Assembly (NCBI GenBank): GCA_917880885.1
Contig: OU862927.1
Span: 38,715,571-38,779,570 of the forward strand
DNA from: Limnephilus marmoratus
Lineage: Eukaryota; Arthropoda; Insecta; Trichoptera; Limnephilidae
Reading direction: 5' to 3'
DNA: 64,000 nt
In this document: positions 31,421 to 41,646 of the stretch, piece by piece
Position numbering within the stretch: position 1 is the stretch's first letter
Layout of the letters: every line of letters starts with the position of its first letter
Notes under the pieces: model-generated
What the model was told of the DNA's origin: nothing
The model's database searches: none
Seen by the model: only the letters and a program-made list of their open reading frames with translations
Translations under genes and position numbers: made by a program

Positions 31421-31509
31421 TTCTAGTTGAAACCATAAGACGTTCGTTTTCTACATTTATTCCCATGAATTAAACCATGCTCCATGATTTCGTTAGATGG
31501 CATAATACA

Positions 31510-31925
31510 ACATACTTCCACAAACCAAGCTTTAAAATGCTGTTACAGGCATAAAAACGCATTATGATACAATATACTTCCACAAACCAAACTTTAAAAT
31601 GCTGTTACAGGCATAAAAACGCATTATACAATATACTTCCACAAACCAAACTTTAAAATGCTGTTACAGGCATAAAAACGCATTATACAACATACTTCCA
31701 CAAACCAAACTTTAAAATGCTGTTACAGGCATAAAAACGCATTATACAATATACTTCCACGTCTTCCACAAACCAAACTTTAAAATGCTGTTACAGGCAT
31801 AAAAACGCATTATACAATATACTTCCACAAACCAAACTTTAAAATGCTGTTACAGGCATAAAAACGCATTATACAATATACTTCCACAAACCAAACTTTA
31901 AAATGCTGTTTCAGGCATAAAAAGG
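31510..31925. repeat. 59-base tandem repeat, seven units
   Basis: The landmark ACTTCCACAAACCAAACTTT (or one-base variants) starts at about 31514, 31576, 31635, 31694, 31753, 31821 and 31880, giving spacings of 62, 59, 59, 59, 68 and 59. One unit has a 9-base insertion duplicating GTCTTCCAC. Units are highly similar, implying recent amplification. No coding content. Confidence 0.95.
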
Positions 31926-32019
31926 CGTTCAGCATCGTAATCCCAATCTTAAAAAATGCATATTAATATGCCCAACATTATTCCATCAATAACTCAATGT
32001 TGATAGTTTTGTTGGATAC

Positions 32020-32222
32020 GACGACTCCAGATACTAATATCTACAGCCTGTATGTCGGACGAATATCTACAGCTCATATGTTGGACTAATATCTATGAAC
32101 TTCAGAGTTCGGACGAATATCTACAGAGCTAAGGTCGGACGAGGACGAATATCTACGACGGTCCCAGTGCTGACTAATATCTACGGAGCGTAGGTCGGAC
32201 TAATATCTACAGAGGGCAGCTG
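32020..32222 (+). repeat. Degenerate ~31-base GGACGAATATCTACAG array
   Basis: The word GAATATCTAC or TAATATCTAC, usually after GTCGGAC, occurs about eight times with variable spacers. An inverted set of the same words lies at 32645-32800. Confidence 0.8.
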
Positions 32223-32399
32223 AGCAAGAGGTTGTACGGAAAAGCATAAATTACTTCAATTACGTAATTACGTTTAAAGTACGTACATGATGTTTTTGCA
32301 TAATATTACGTATTTTGCTGTTTACGAGAAAAATAATTTATTGAACAAACATGGAGGTCATAATACAGAGATATTTATTTATTTCGAATTACACTGCAC

Positions 32400-32580
32400 C
32401 GTAACCTAACCTAACCTAACTGGCATAGAAATGGTCATGGTAACAGACTAAATAATTTAGAAGCACTCGAAATAAAGAAAGCTGTTAAAACAAAAACCCA
32501 AATCCTTAATAATCAGCTAAATGTGTCAAATAGTCCGATATTAGGGATTTTACATGCATACATAAATTAAGTTTTTTAAA
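32400..32580 (+). mobile_element. PLE-like protein scrap after a TTAGG tract
   Basis: CCTAACCTAACCTAAC at 32404-32419 is followed by a frame containing RLNNLEALEIKKAVKTKTQI, similar to RLDNLEALEIKKSLKNNESI at about 11050. The surrounding 32230-32640 is flanked by the two inverted GAATATCTAC arrays. Family assignment is inferred. Confidence 0.45.
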
Positions 32581-32644
32581 CTGCATACGCAATATTACGT
32601 TATTCCAATATGCTATATATAATTGCAAATCCAACCTCCGCCAG

Positions 32645-32800
32645 TGCTGAAGATATTCGTCCACACTTTGGTTCTCATAGATATTAGTCAGCAGTTTGAG
32701 CTATAGATATTCGTCCTCACTTTGGTTCTCATAGATATTATTCCGATTAGTTCAGTTTTGGAAATCCTGTAGATATTAGTAGACCCCTCCGATACAACAA
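32645..32800 (-). repeat. Inverted GAATATCTAC array
   Basis: GATATTCGTCCACACTTTGG, GATATTAGTCAGCAGTTTG and GATATTCGTCCTCACTTTGG repeat the words of the 32020-32222 array in reverse complement. Two of the units share the flank ACTTTGGTTCTCATAGATATT. Confidence 0.75.
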
Positions 32801-32809
32801 TATTCCAGG

Positions 32810-33815
32810 CAAGGGCTCAATTAGGTAAGTACCTACCAATAAATATTGTGAGTAGCTAAAACACTGAGATTTATTTATTTCACAGTACTAGAATATGTAA
32901 TTACTTCAAGTGCAGATCAAATTATGATAAAAACATGGTTTTTTTGTGAAATTCCTTTTACTCGAAACATCTTCATGAAAAAAGAAAATCAATAATTTTA
33001 TTTAAATATATCATTGTGTAAAAATCTTTACCTACCATTTATTCTCTTTGTCGTTTGTTCTGCTTTCATCTTTTCTTTGTCGCTTTATTCATCTCTGCAA
33101 TTCACATAGAAATTTACTAGCGGTAACAAAACGTCTCTCAAAGCCTATTGTTGAAATCGAAACCTATGAAACGAGAGAACAATCAACACAAAAACTACAA
33201 AAATCATCTTGGTTGAATGGCATCACACAAATAACTTTGACATCTCGTGCATTCAAATGAATGACAAAGTTATGCAGGTTTGCACTTAAATTATGCATAG
33301 AATAGTGCACGTTTTGTGCTGTTTAATGTGACTCCGGAAGTTCACATTGAATTGCAATGCATTTCCAAACGATGCACACGATGCAATGCTTCAATTCTGA
33401 ACTGTTAGAAAATAGAAACTTTATACATAGGAGTACTTACTTAGTCGTGAATTCGTTGATTTAACACATCGGTAGTTATTTCATGTTACGGGTGTAGTAC
33501 GTAATTATGCTTTTCCTTGTAGATAATTAAAAAATGCGTTGCAATGTTTTTATTTCACATTCATTCATTTTTTTTATTTAGATATTTATGTGACAGTTTT
33601 GTTACTGTCGCGAGGAACGACTATATAACCTTTTTTAAGCAAAATTTTATTTTGAATTTGCGGACAAAATAGTAATCAAACTGAATAAATTTAATTACTT
33701 CAAGACAATCTATACAAATTAAGCTAATTTTAAAATTTAATAATATTTTTTAAATCTTTAGCAAATGCTTACTAGGTAACCTGCCCACGATTTTTATTTT
33801 TTTATTTTGTTTGTT
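32810..33815. other. Unassigned AT-rich stretch
   Basis: No gene or recognised repeat. Confidence 0.35.
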
Positions 33816-33821
33816 TTTGAA

Positions 33822-34043
33822 ATAAACTTCTTTACACACGCTTGACTTGGGGAGTAAGCTGGTGAATGCGTGACGAGAGCGTTACGAAAAGCGAGGCGAA
33901 TGGTAGTTGAGAGGGAGATATAAGTTAGTGAAGATAGGAAAAGAGAGAGTTACGTTTAGCACATTTTCTTTCTCTCTTCCTATCATATAGATGGAGCTAA
34001 AGAAGTTTTACGTCAGTCGTGTGGTCTAAAGCACACTTTTTTT
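33822..34043 (+). repeat. Dispersed repeat R1, copy 1
   Basis: Words CGCTTGACTTGGGGAGTAAG, CTGGTGAATGCGTGACGAGA and GAGAGGGAGATATAAGTTAG are shared with 50779-50960, and both end with TGTGGTCTAAAGCACAC or a close variant. Nature unknown; the first 16 bases resemble a polyadenylation-signal context (GAAATAAACTTC). Confidence 0.7.
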
Positions 34044-34291
34044 TTACAAAATTACAAAATACTAGCGAGTACCCGGCATGCGTTGCAATTCCACTCAAAG
34101 AAATAAAATGTTTCTCCCTGCATGTCCTTTCCCATGCTTCCCCGTTCTCGCCCCCATTCCCCTCCTGCACCCCATTCCCCTTCCCGCGTTCCCCTTCCAC
34201 CTTCCCCGCCATCCCACCCCTTTCCTTCGTTCCCCTCCATTCTTCGGAATTCCCCCCCCCCCCCTCCTTACCACTAAACTAAATAAAATGC

Positions 34292-34460
34292 GTTTTAAGC
34301 TTTTTTTCACGGCCAAAAGCATTTTCGGTTTTTGTTTCATTAGATGTGACACATCTACCGGATCTGCCCTGATGATGGACACTGCAACGATGTCCGAAAC
34401 GTTGGCTAAAGAAGGAGGTAGCGCAACACGGCATAACACCCCAAAAACAAATAACGAAAA
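34292..34460 (+). mobile_element. PLE-like element P2, 169 bases, with 12-base duplication
   Basis: TAAATAAAATGC occurs at 34280-34291 and exactly again at 34461-34472. The body starts near CACGGCCAAAAGCATTTTCG and ends CCCCAAAAACAAATAACG, and contains the best preserved P2 hammerhead-like motif. The other two copies (42817-43020, 60492-60731) share both ends. No protein is encoded. Confidence 0.8.
34366..34406 (+). ncRNA. Hammerhead-ribozyme-like motif (P2)
   Basis: CTGATGA (34369-34375), stem II GGACA/TGTCC (34377-34381 with 34391-34395), GAAA (34396-34399), palindrome ACGT, a GTT triplet ending at 34403 at the cleavage position, and stem I GCC/GGC (34366-34368 with 34404-34406). All core bases are present. 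One extra T separates the first core block from stem II, and GTT is a weaker site than GTC. Confidence 0.6.
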
Positions 34461-34640
34461 TAAATAAAATGCACTCATTTTTCAAACAACTCGCGCGCTA
34501 CTTACTGCAAAATTCGCTTACAAATTTCATAAAGCCAGAGTTCACCAGTATATATAAACCTTCGCGAGCGTTAAGTTTCATCGCGATCGAATGAATAGAA
34601 TAGGAATTAAATTCATAACGCCAGAGCTCACTATTATATG

Positions 34641-35480
34641 TATATAGACACCATCATGAATACTACCGTCTCGGCCTGAGTACGCTTCATTCCGTATCGG
34701 GATCCCGGAATCAAAATTCTCCACATTTATGGATCCAAACTTATGGCCAAACCATATTTCGTTCAACGAGTGTTTTTTTCCCAGATCAAACCATACCAAC
34801 AAACCATAGCCCTTCACGCCCAAGAAAGAAATGGAAAGTAACATCTACTCTATCCGTTTACTATCAGAACGTTTGACTGAATTCAATGAGTTTGTAAGGT
34901 TTTTGGCGCTACATCCTCACTGTGAAAATGGTACTATTACAATGAATTAGATTAAATATTTGTAATGTTGTAAATTTTTTTTAACACAAATAAATAAAAT
35001 CAAATCACCAAATTTTCATCACAATTGGATGAATGGTCTGGGAGCGCGTAAGGAACAAAGCTAAATTAAAATGAAGTCTTAACGATTTCAAAATGGCTCC
35101 GATGGTATTAACCGCTTTCGTCGTGTTGCAAAATAAAGTTTTATTTAACCTTTAGAGTCAATTAATGGTAAAAACATCAACGAATTACTAAAAATAGATT
35201 GGAATCGGATGTGCAAACATCGTGCATTGATTCATTTGCTTCTCGATTCGAATGTAAAGATTGCTTCTCGACAATTAAATTCGTTGAATGTTCGATAGTT
35301 TCATTGAGATATTCGATAGGCATTGGCCCGTATTTTACAATACAGTCGACTTACTACGAAAACGTGCTATATCCAATTGTCCGTGTATTCTAAATCATTT
35401 AAAACTCTCGAACGGTGGGGTCATGAAATTTGATCAGATTTTTTTTTGTCTGAATGTTAGCAGAAATGTTGTTTTGAAAC
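34641..35480. other. Unassigned stretch
   Basis: No coding family or repeat of this window recognised. Confidence 0.35.
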
Positions 35481-35484
35481 AGTT

Positions 35485-35868
35485 CTTCTTCTTCTTCGTG
35501 TACCTTATCTGGTCCCCCGATGTTGGCGATCACTCTGGTAAATGCATCTCTATCTTGCGCTGCCCGGAATAGCTCCTCCACACTTCTAATACCGGTCCAC
35601 TCTTGTACATTTTGCAGTCAAGACATGTGTATCCTACTAGACCTTCGGAGACCCTCTATCTTACCTTTTAATATTAATTGGAGCAAGTGATATTTCCCCC
35701 CTCGAAGTATATGACCCGGATATTTTATAATTATAATTTTCCTGACTTTTACTAATGTGATTACTTCTCTATCTGCTCTATCCCGCCTGAGAATTTCTGT
35801 GCTGGTGATCATGTCGGTCCATGGGGAATTCTCAGGTGAAGCCACATTTTGATTCCTAAGCACATTTG
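35485..35868 (-). mobile_element. RTE-like LINE C-terminal fragment
   Basis: Two minus-strand frames joined by a frameshift encode ILRRDRADREVITLVKVRKI, then PGHILRGGKYHLLQLILKGK and IEGLRRSSRIHMS, then WTGIRSVEELFRAAQDRDAF and TRVIANIGGPD. This is the C-terminal zone of RTE-type endonuclease-reverse transcriptases of insects. A (GAA)n tail on the minus strand (35486-35498) ends it. Confidence 0.8.
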
Positions 35869-35879
35869 GTGTAAAAAAC

Positions 35880-36175
35880 GTAGGTTGTCATTTTGCTGTC
35901 CGATGGCATTATTTTTCAATCAAACACGATAAAAATATTTTTTCCATCACACGTCGCAACTGAGTATTCTGTCATTCCGTCTCGATCCAGCTGCATGGTA
36001 ACACACGAAACAGCGTGCGTATCACGTGATCCCGTCGCGAAATACAGGAGTATGACCAGAGATGTGTGATTGAAAAATATTGTTTGTATTTATATTTAAT
36101 AGAAACAGTACATCAGTTGACAGCAAAATGACATCCACTTTTTTTCTCCAAATACGCTCGGGAATGTGTTACACC
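35880..36175. mobile_element. M2 MITE, uninterrupted copy
   Basis: Left part GTCATTTTGCTGTCCGATGG, middle TCACGTGATCCCGTCGCGA, right part CAGCAAAATGACATCCAC and GGAATGTGTTACACCC. Left and right parts are inverted relatives. This copy gives the order of the pieces scattered at 19520-21115. Confidence 0.6.
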
Positions 36176-36414
36176 CTTATTTTAGCTCACAAGTTTAGTT
36201 TTATATGGCGTCTTGAAAAGGCACAAATTTTTCTTGGTTTTGATATTCTGGGAAAACGCAAGTATTTTCAAATTGCACCGCCTTGATATAAATTGTTAAA
36301 AGGCCATTTATATTATTTTGCCATCACACATTTTTCTCATTGTTCAATAAAAAATAAAAATGTTTATTGAAACACGGGCAGTCGGTAATTAGTTAGTTAC
36401 GACTAATTGCTTGT
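36176..36414. other. Unassigned stretch
   Basis: Nothing recognised. Confidence 0.3.
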
Positions 36415-36510
36415 AGGAGGTCTCCGTGGTCGAGGAGTGAGGCACTCAACTGGTAATCCGAAGGTGGCGGTTTCAAATCCCGACGTGCAAAAATAAATTT
36501 TATTTGATTA
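36415..36510 (+). mobile_element. tRNA-derived SINE T1 (plus)
   Basis: GGTCTCCGTGGTCGAGGAGTG (A-box region), CAACTGGTAATCCGAAGG (anticodon-arm-like) and GGCGGTTTCAAATCCCGAC (B-box), then an AAATAAATTTTATTTGATTA tail. Opposite orientation to the copies at 16165 and 17212. Confidence 0.7.
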
Positions 36511-36539
36511 ATTATCTTATTTTATAATTAAATCATCAA

Positions 36540-37380
36540 AAATAATGTATAGTTTATTTGCGGCACGTTCCAGAGTGCAAGTATAGCCCTGGTGTAAGAT
36601 ATTCTCAATATAGCCCTGGTGTAAGACCACCATTCAGAATTGAAACGTTGCTTGAAATGACTTTAGCCTTTAGCCGTGTTTGGTGATCAGATCTCAATAG
36701 CCAGATACTTTTCCACCTTCCTCCACCCCATCTACTTCCCCTTCCCACTACCTTCAACCTCGCAACATACCCCAAATAGGAATGCTATACTCTTACTGGT
36801 ATAATACTCCTACTCGAGAAACAAGGCAAAACATATTATTCTGCAACAATAATTCTGTAACCAACTACCACACACATGCATCAATTTCACGATTACACAC
36901 ACTAGGGAACAAATTCACCTCAAATATCGATGTATTTAATACAAGTTTACCTTTATTCAAGAAATATCTGAACAATATTTTTATGTAGAATATTTTGATA
37001 TCTAAGGAGCATCACCTAGGAACTATTGCATGTATTTGTGTATTTCTATAAATCTACAATGTAAAAACCTATTATCGTTTTCTTTTTATGTATCTTGCAT
37101 TTTGTCATGTATTTTTCATCACATTTAATTAGTCACCTGTAAATTTTGTAATTACTAACATACCTACAAGTTTATTTTTATGCCATTTATAACTTAGAAA
37201 CATTCTCTTTTATTGTAATGCACTATCTTTCCTTAAATTTATCTGTATACTTACCTTTTATATGATTTTTACTAGTTATATTCTTATAGTTTATCTTTTT
37301 TATTTAAAAACTGTCTCTGTATTATAAACTTGTCATGTAAAAGCCCATCAGGGCGTTGAAAATTAATAAATAAATTAATA
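36540..37380 (+). mobile_element. LINE 3' fragment with stem-loop tail
   Basis: The frame at 36782-36988 encodes PTRETRQNILFCNNNSVTNY and HASISRLHTLGNKFTSNIDV, the same C-terminal end as at 14292-15236 (PTRTTRSKILFNCNKNIRTE; LIPRLHAIGNAFSEVVDVFN). The 3' end at 37336-37380 has AAAGCCCATCAGGGCG followed by a TAAATAAAT tail. A short duplicated word TATAGCCCTGGTGTAAGA sits at 36582 and 36610. Confidence 0.85.
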
Positions 37381-37984
37381 ATACTGAGACTCGTTTTTAT
37401 CGAAGAATTCCGACAGCTGAAGTGAATGCACTAACCCTTTTTTTATTTCCATAAGAGTGCATTCATTCGATAGATATAAATTCAATATTTTACGGATAGA
37501 TACTCGAAGAACTGTGTTTTTTTTAGATTTTCTTACCGCCTAACCAATATGCAACTGATTGTCAGTAAAAGGCGGTTTTCCTCTAGGCCGACTATATGCA
37601 AATGTTTACGTTAAGAGAAACGGAAATAAAAACAATAATAAATTCATAATCGGCGATAAATTAACATGTCGCAAGTATAACATAAATCAATGTTGCATTT
37701 CTGACAGTCCCACTAAAATAAACACTAACGGAATGAATTTTTATAGAAAATTGTGCAGAATTTCTTGGTCAATGCAAGTATTTTCATTTCACAATGTTGT
37801 TGTGGATCCGATACTTTGGTGTTTCATTCTCAAAACAAGTCCAAGTCACCTTCCTATGAAGAATAACGGGGATTCAAAGCCAAGCTAAGCCATTTCGATT
37901 CGTCGAGCTTCTCCCTTAATCCAATTTTGTGATTCGTGAAAGAATTACCTAATTTATTTGTTTTTAAATACTAAAATACACAAT
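37381..37984. other. Unassigned stretch
   Basis: No recognised gene; a plus-strand frame of about 109 codons shows no family signal. Confidence 0.35.
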
Positions 37985-38858
37985 CTGGGAATTTATATCT
38001 GAAAAATAATATCGTCCAAATGTAAACCCTCACGTTCTCGGCATTCATTTAATCGAAGAGTAAAATTTCTTATGACGGCTCGCCAGGTAGGCTTCGTGAT
38101 GGCTGCCATTTTGTGATGAATATTTTCTTTTAATTTCATCAGGGAAGTCGGATTTTTGGCGTACACTTTAGATTCGAGATAACCCCACAGGAAAAAGTCC
38201 ATAGGGGTTAGGTCAGGACCACGAGGAGGCCAATTTATGTCACCTCTCCTGGAGATCAATTTGCCAGGGAAAATTTCACGAACTCATGGCAGAGACGTAT
38301 TGGACGTATGCAATGTTGCTCCGTCTTGCTGGAACCATGTTCTTTGGTTATAGCCAGTAAGTTTGTAGAGGTGAAGCATTAGGTCTTTGTGCAAAATTCT
38401 TTGTAACGATGATCTATGCACATTTAAAGCACTTGCGCGCTTCCGAATCGAAAAGTTTGAGTCGTCGCAAAAAGATTGATAAACACTCTCTACGTTTTCT
38501 ACCGTTCTCGGAGACCTTGGTCGCCCGGATTTTGATTTTGCCAGCGTTGTACCGATCTCTTCAAACTTTTTGATCCATTTTCGAATGAAAGGAATGCTTG
38601 GCGCATCTTTGAATTGACGAAAATCTCAAATATTGCAGAATCTTCTACGCGCTACAGTCGCCGAATCACCAATCATTTTTGTAAAACTCACGCACGCACA
38701 ACGCGCGGTCGCTCCCGAGAAATGCTTCATAGCGACTAAATTCCCAAGAGCAAGACTACTGATTGACATACCTCCCGCGCCCCTCGGAAAAGTTGCGTTC
38801 ACACAGAAAGCAAAACAAATATCAACTTTCTTTTGGGACACCCTGTATATAAAACTTA
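37985..38858 (-). mobile_element. Second mariner-type element, catalytic middle deleted
   Basis: On the minus strand a TIR-like CAGGGTGTCCCAAAAG (about 38833-38852) is followed, in several frames, by the N-terminal DNA-binding domain (IPFIRKWIKKFEEIGTTLAK, KSGRPRSPRTVENVES, ASALNVHRSSLQRILHKDL), then directly by TWFQQDGATLHTSNTS and the C-terminal catalytic end (INWPPRGPDLTPMDFFLWGY; LNECREREGLHLDDIIFQI). The segment bearing the first catalytic aspartate is deleted and there are stops, so it is inactive. It differs from the element at 30184. Confidence 0.82.
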
Positions 38859-38881
38859 TATTAACTCAATTTATTTTTGAC

Positions 38882-38920
38882 CGTAACCGGTTTCAGCCTA
38901 TTAAAGCCATCTTCAGACTC
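38882..38920 (-). ncRNA. Degenerate hammerhead-like motif
   Basis: On the minus strand: CTGAAGA (38910-38916), a five-pair stem II GGCTT/AGGCT containing two G-U pairs with a TAAT loop, GAAAC, and the palindrome ACCGGT followed by T (GTT triplet). Stem I is weak. The order of blocks matches the P1 motif; activity is doubtful. Confidence 0.4.
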
Positions 38921-38924
38921 GTAC

Positions 38925-39228
38925 AAATGTTTATATACATAACATATGGGAGGAGGAAGGGGGGTAGTCTACAAGGATTTTATTCAATTTATATGTTTTT
39001 TCATATTTGTTGCCATGTCGTCTTTGGCGATTGAATTTCTAGTTATTATGTTTTATATATATAAACTGGAGAGTAAGAAACATTTGCACTAGTCTGAATA
39101 TCAAACCGGTTTTATTATATTATTGAAGTGAAACTTATTTAGCACCGTTTTGATTTGAAACTGGATAAAACGAAAAATATTGACATTAAAAAGAAACAAA
39201 CACATACATCTACAGGATCATCATACAA
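38925..39228. other. Unassigned stretch
   Basis: It contains AATATCAAACCGGTTTTATT near 39098 but no gene. Confidence 0.3.
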
Positions 39229-39229
39229 T

Positions 39230-39525
39230 TTGGGAGGCGGGAATGGGTACCGCCGCCCCGGGAACCTTTGTTGGATAACCAAAACCTCTGCCATAGGTCA
39301 CCCCAAGTGGTTTGCTACGTTTGGTGATTTAGCAGAGGTGTCTGGGTTTGCCTAGGTCTTGGAGGTGGATGACCAGGACACACTGAATCCCAGATTCCAA
39401 CCCACCCCTTAACCTTCCCAGAACTCTCCCTTCATTCCTTTCCCTAAAAAAACCTCCACACAACATCCCCAAAGATGACATAGGCCTTTTCCTCAGGGCC
39501 TCCTGTGTGGAGCTCATTAAAAAAA
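39230..39525 (+). mobile_element. S1 SINE (plus), internally deleted
   Basis: It starts CAATTTGGGAGGCGGGAATG and ends GGGCCTCCTGTGTGGAGCTC. It shares with the 4415 copy the same internal deletion (CTTGGAGGTGGATGACCAGG), so the two form a subfamily distinct from the full-length form. Confidence 0.85.
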
Positions 39526-39682
39526 ATTGCTTGCAAGAGAATGAGATAGTATAATCGATCTCCTCTTTGTGCGGTGCTTCGTAGTCTCCCCTCTGTTGTC
39601 TATTTTAGTTTTCTGAAGGTTTCACTTCTACCGCGTGTGAATTACGCTCCGATTTTTAATTGTTTTTATTTTTTGTTTGTAG

Positions 39683-39826
39683 ATGTCGTGTGAGTGCCCC
39701 ATGACCCAGCCGGGCCCCACACTGGCGGCCACATGCGGCGGAGGGACCTTCATGCTGTTCATGGGACTGCTGGAGGTGTTCCTGAGGAGTCAGTGCGACC
39801 TGGAGGACCCCTGCAACAGACCAGAG
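39683..39826 (+). CDS. Host gene exon, product not recognised
   Basis: A pyrimidine-rich TTTTTTGTTTGTAG acceptor precedes an ATG at 39683, and the segment runs 144 bases (48 codons, phase 0 at both sides) without a stop to a consensus donor GAG|GTGAGT at 39826/39827. The other two frames contain stops. It is markedly GC-rich against an AT-rich background, as real exons are here. The product starts MSCECPMTQPGPTLAATCGG, has a short hydrophobic run (TFMLFMGLLEVFL, residues 23-35) and six cysteines (3, 5, 18, 38, 43 and one near 39-43 by eye), and ends DLEDPCNRPE. The ATG directly after the acceptor could be the start codon or just an internal methionine. A membrane-proximal or secreted protein is possible; I cannot name the family. 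Flanking exons are not in view. Confidence 0.7.
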
Positions 39827-41640
39827 GTGAGTCAAGTCAACATTACAACGGGTGTCTAGTCAGAACCTTATGACATGTGACCCTAGCGGGGCATTTGGGT
39901 TGTTCTTGAACTCGATGACTGTTAATTTTCTCCTTCGAATACAATATCTCGAATCATTGCTGCGTCGTAAGTCATGACTCATGACATAATATTATGACAT
40001 CTATTTATCAGATTATATGCATTTGCGTAATAGCTACTCCATGCAGTCAATATGACGCATAAAACTCATTTCCAACTATCAAATTAAAAAAGTGATTAAG
40101 TCACAAAATTTATTTATGGGAAATCAACTAGATTTTTTTTAAATTTAATTTAATAATGTTATTAATAATTTTTGCAAGTGTTTTAGTATTTATTTTTGTT
40201 ACAGCTGTTTCTGCTTACAAGGCCAGTTTCAAACTGTGGTTAAACCACTTTGAGACGACTTATTTATACGATTTTAAATGTCAATTTTTGAAGTTGTCAA
40301 AATTGAACCGTGGATGTATTTGAAAATATTTAAAAAAAAAATTTATGCATCTAGGGAAAATTTGTTGAAATTCAGTAGAAAAGCGATTGCAAGTTTTCAA
40401 ATAGAGCTGAAATTCGGCAAAAAGCGCTTTAGTGGCTAAGGCTTTGCCTTTTTAGTAAAGTACCTTGATAGTTGATTTTTGCCCCTTTGTATTGTTATGA
40501 CCCTCTTTGCTGGCTTCAAAACCAACACCCTCTCCGGGGCCAAGGGGGCCCTAACATGTCCCAGGCCAGCTCACAGCAGAGACAAGAGGCAAGTCGCACG
40601 GGCAGGGCAAGGGGCAAGTCGCACGAATGCTTCAGAATTCTCTCTCTTCCACGGGCGTCTGGGGAAGTACACTCTAGGAAGTACTTCTGCCGAGGCAGAT
40701 TAACAACAGGATTGAATTAAATAGATTCATGTATTGCAAATTCAAAACACAGTACATAGGTCATTACAGTACAATTCAATACAAGAAATGCATACTACAC
40801 AAACCTAGCTAACGTGTTTATACCTCATGAACTCTGAAAACGAAACTCTCTGAGTGATGGCTTTTCGCGGGAGTTTACAGTCTATCGTTAAAGGACACAA
40901 TCAAAAGAGGAAACAATTGTACAGCTTACATGATGTTCGGGGATCTTCGTCTTCCGGCTTCAGCAGGGGCACCTCCCGAGTTTAGGACAGAACCGAAGTT
41001 TACACAGGCATGGCGAAATACCAGCGCTAAACCCGTAGGCTATTCAATTAACATCGCAGGTGCATTTGCGTTCAATTTGGTCGGCAAAAGCCGGCCGCGA
41101 ACTGTGATTCGACCCGACGGGTCGTAACGTGCGCCCGGGGCGGCTTGCAATTCTCAACTGTGGGCGGACGCGGTGGTGCGCGGGAGTGCAGAGGGGAGAG
41201 GAAGTAGGAAGCAGGGAAACAGGGGGGAGCGGGGTGTTGTTGAAACTGCCGCGGAGATTTTAGGGACTCGAATTCTCTGTCGTTTAGGGCGTACCATAAC
41301 AGTATGTACAACAGCAATTTTTAGAACGTGTGCAAAAATCAACTTATGACATGGGATTCTATTTTTCTATCCAAATAAAAACCATTTTTGAGTGCCAACG
41401 TAATATATGTAAGTCATAAAATTTCGTTCATTAAAAATTCATTGGATTAATGAAAACTAATTTCTACTAACTAACAAACACTCATTACAAAGAAACTTAC
41501 TGCCAATCAGAACTTTCTTTTCTCCCCTAATCTCTCCTATAAATCAAATCGGTTTGAGAGCTCTAAAATTTCAAGATAACCCTTCAGGCTGATTGGTTTT
41601 GCTTTCGAAACAACTCACATAGGTCTCATAGAAGTCGTCT
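39827..41640. other. Probable intron with a GC-rich island
   Basis: If the exon is real this is intron. Bases 40500-40700 and 40930-41260 are GC-rich (CCCGGGGCGGCTTGCAATTC; GGGGAGAGGAAGTAGG) and contrast with neighbours. GTTATGACCC (40494) and GGGTCGTAAC (41120) are near inverse of each other, as at LTR or TIR ends, but nothing else supports an element. Confidence 0.35.
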
Positions 41641-41646
41641 CTCTTA

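Larger units (their letters stand above)
34045..34640 (-). mobile_element. Dispersed repeat N1 (minus) with a nested PLE-like element
   Basis: It opens near ACTAGCGAGTACCCGGCATG, the complement of the N1 3' end, has a pyrimidine-rich tract (34120-34265) and resumes after the insertion at CAAACAACTCGCGCGCTACT and AATTTCATAAAGCCAGAG. Confidence 0.7.

Noticed and set aside
31510..31925. CRISPR-like array (seven repeats of even spacing)
   Set aside because: The whole 59-base unit is repeated with no unique spacers, and the genome is eukaryotic.
40492..41129. LTR or DNA element bounded by GTTATGACCC / GGGTCGTAAC
   Set aside because: Only a ten-base imperfect inverted match; no duplication, no second LTR and no coding support.
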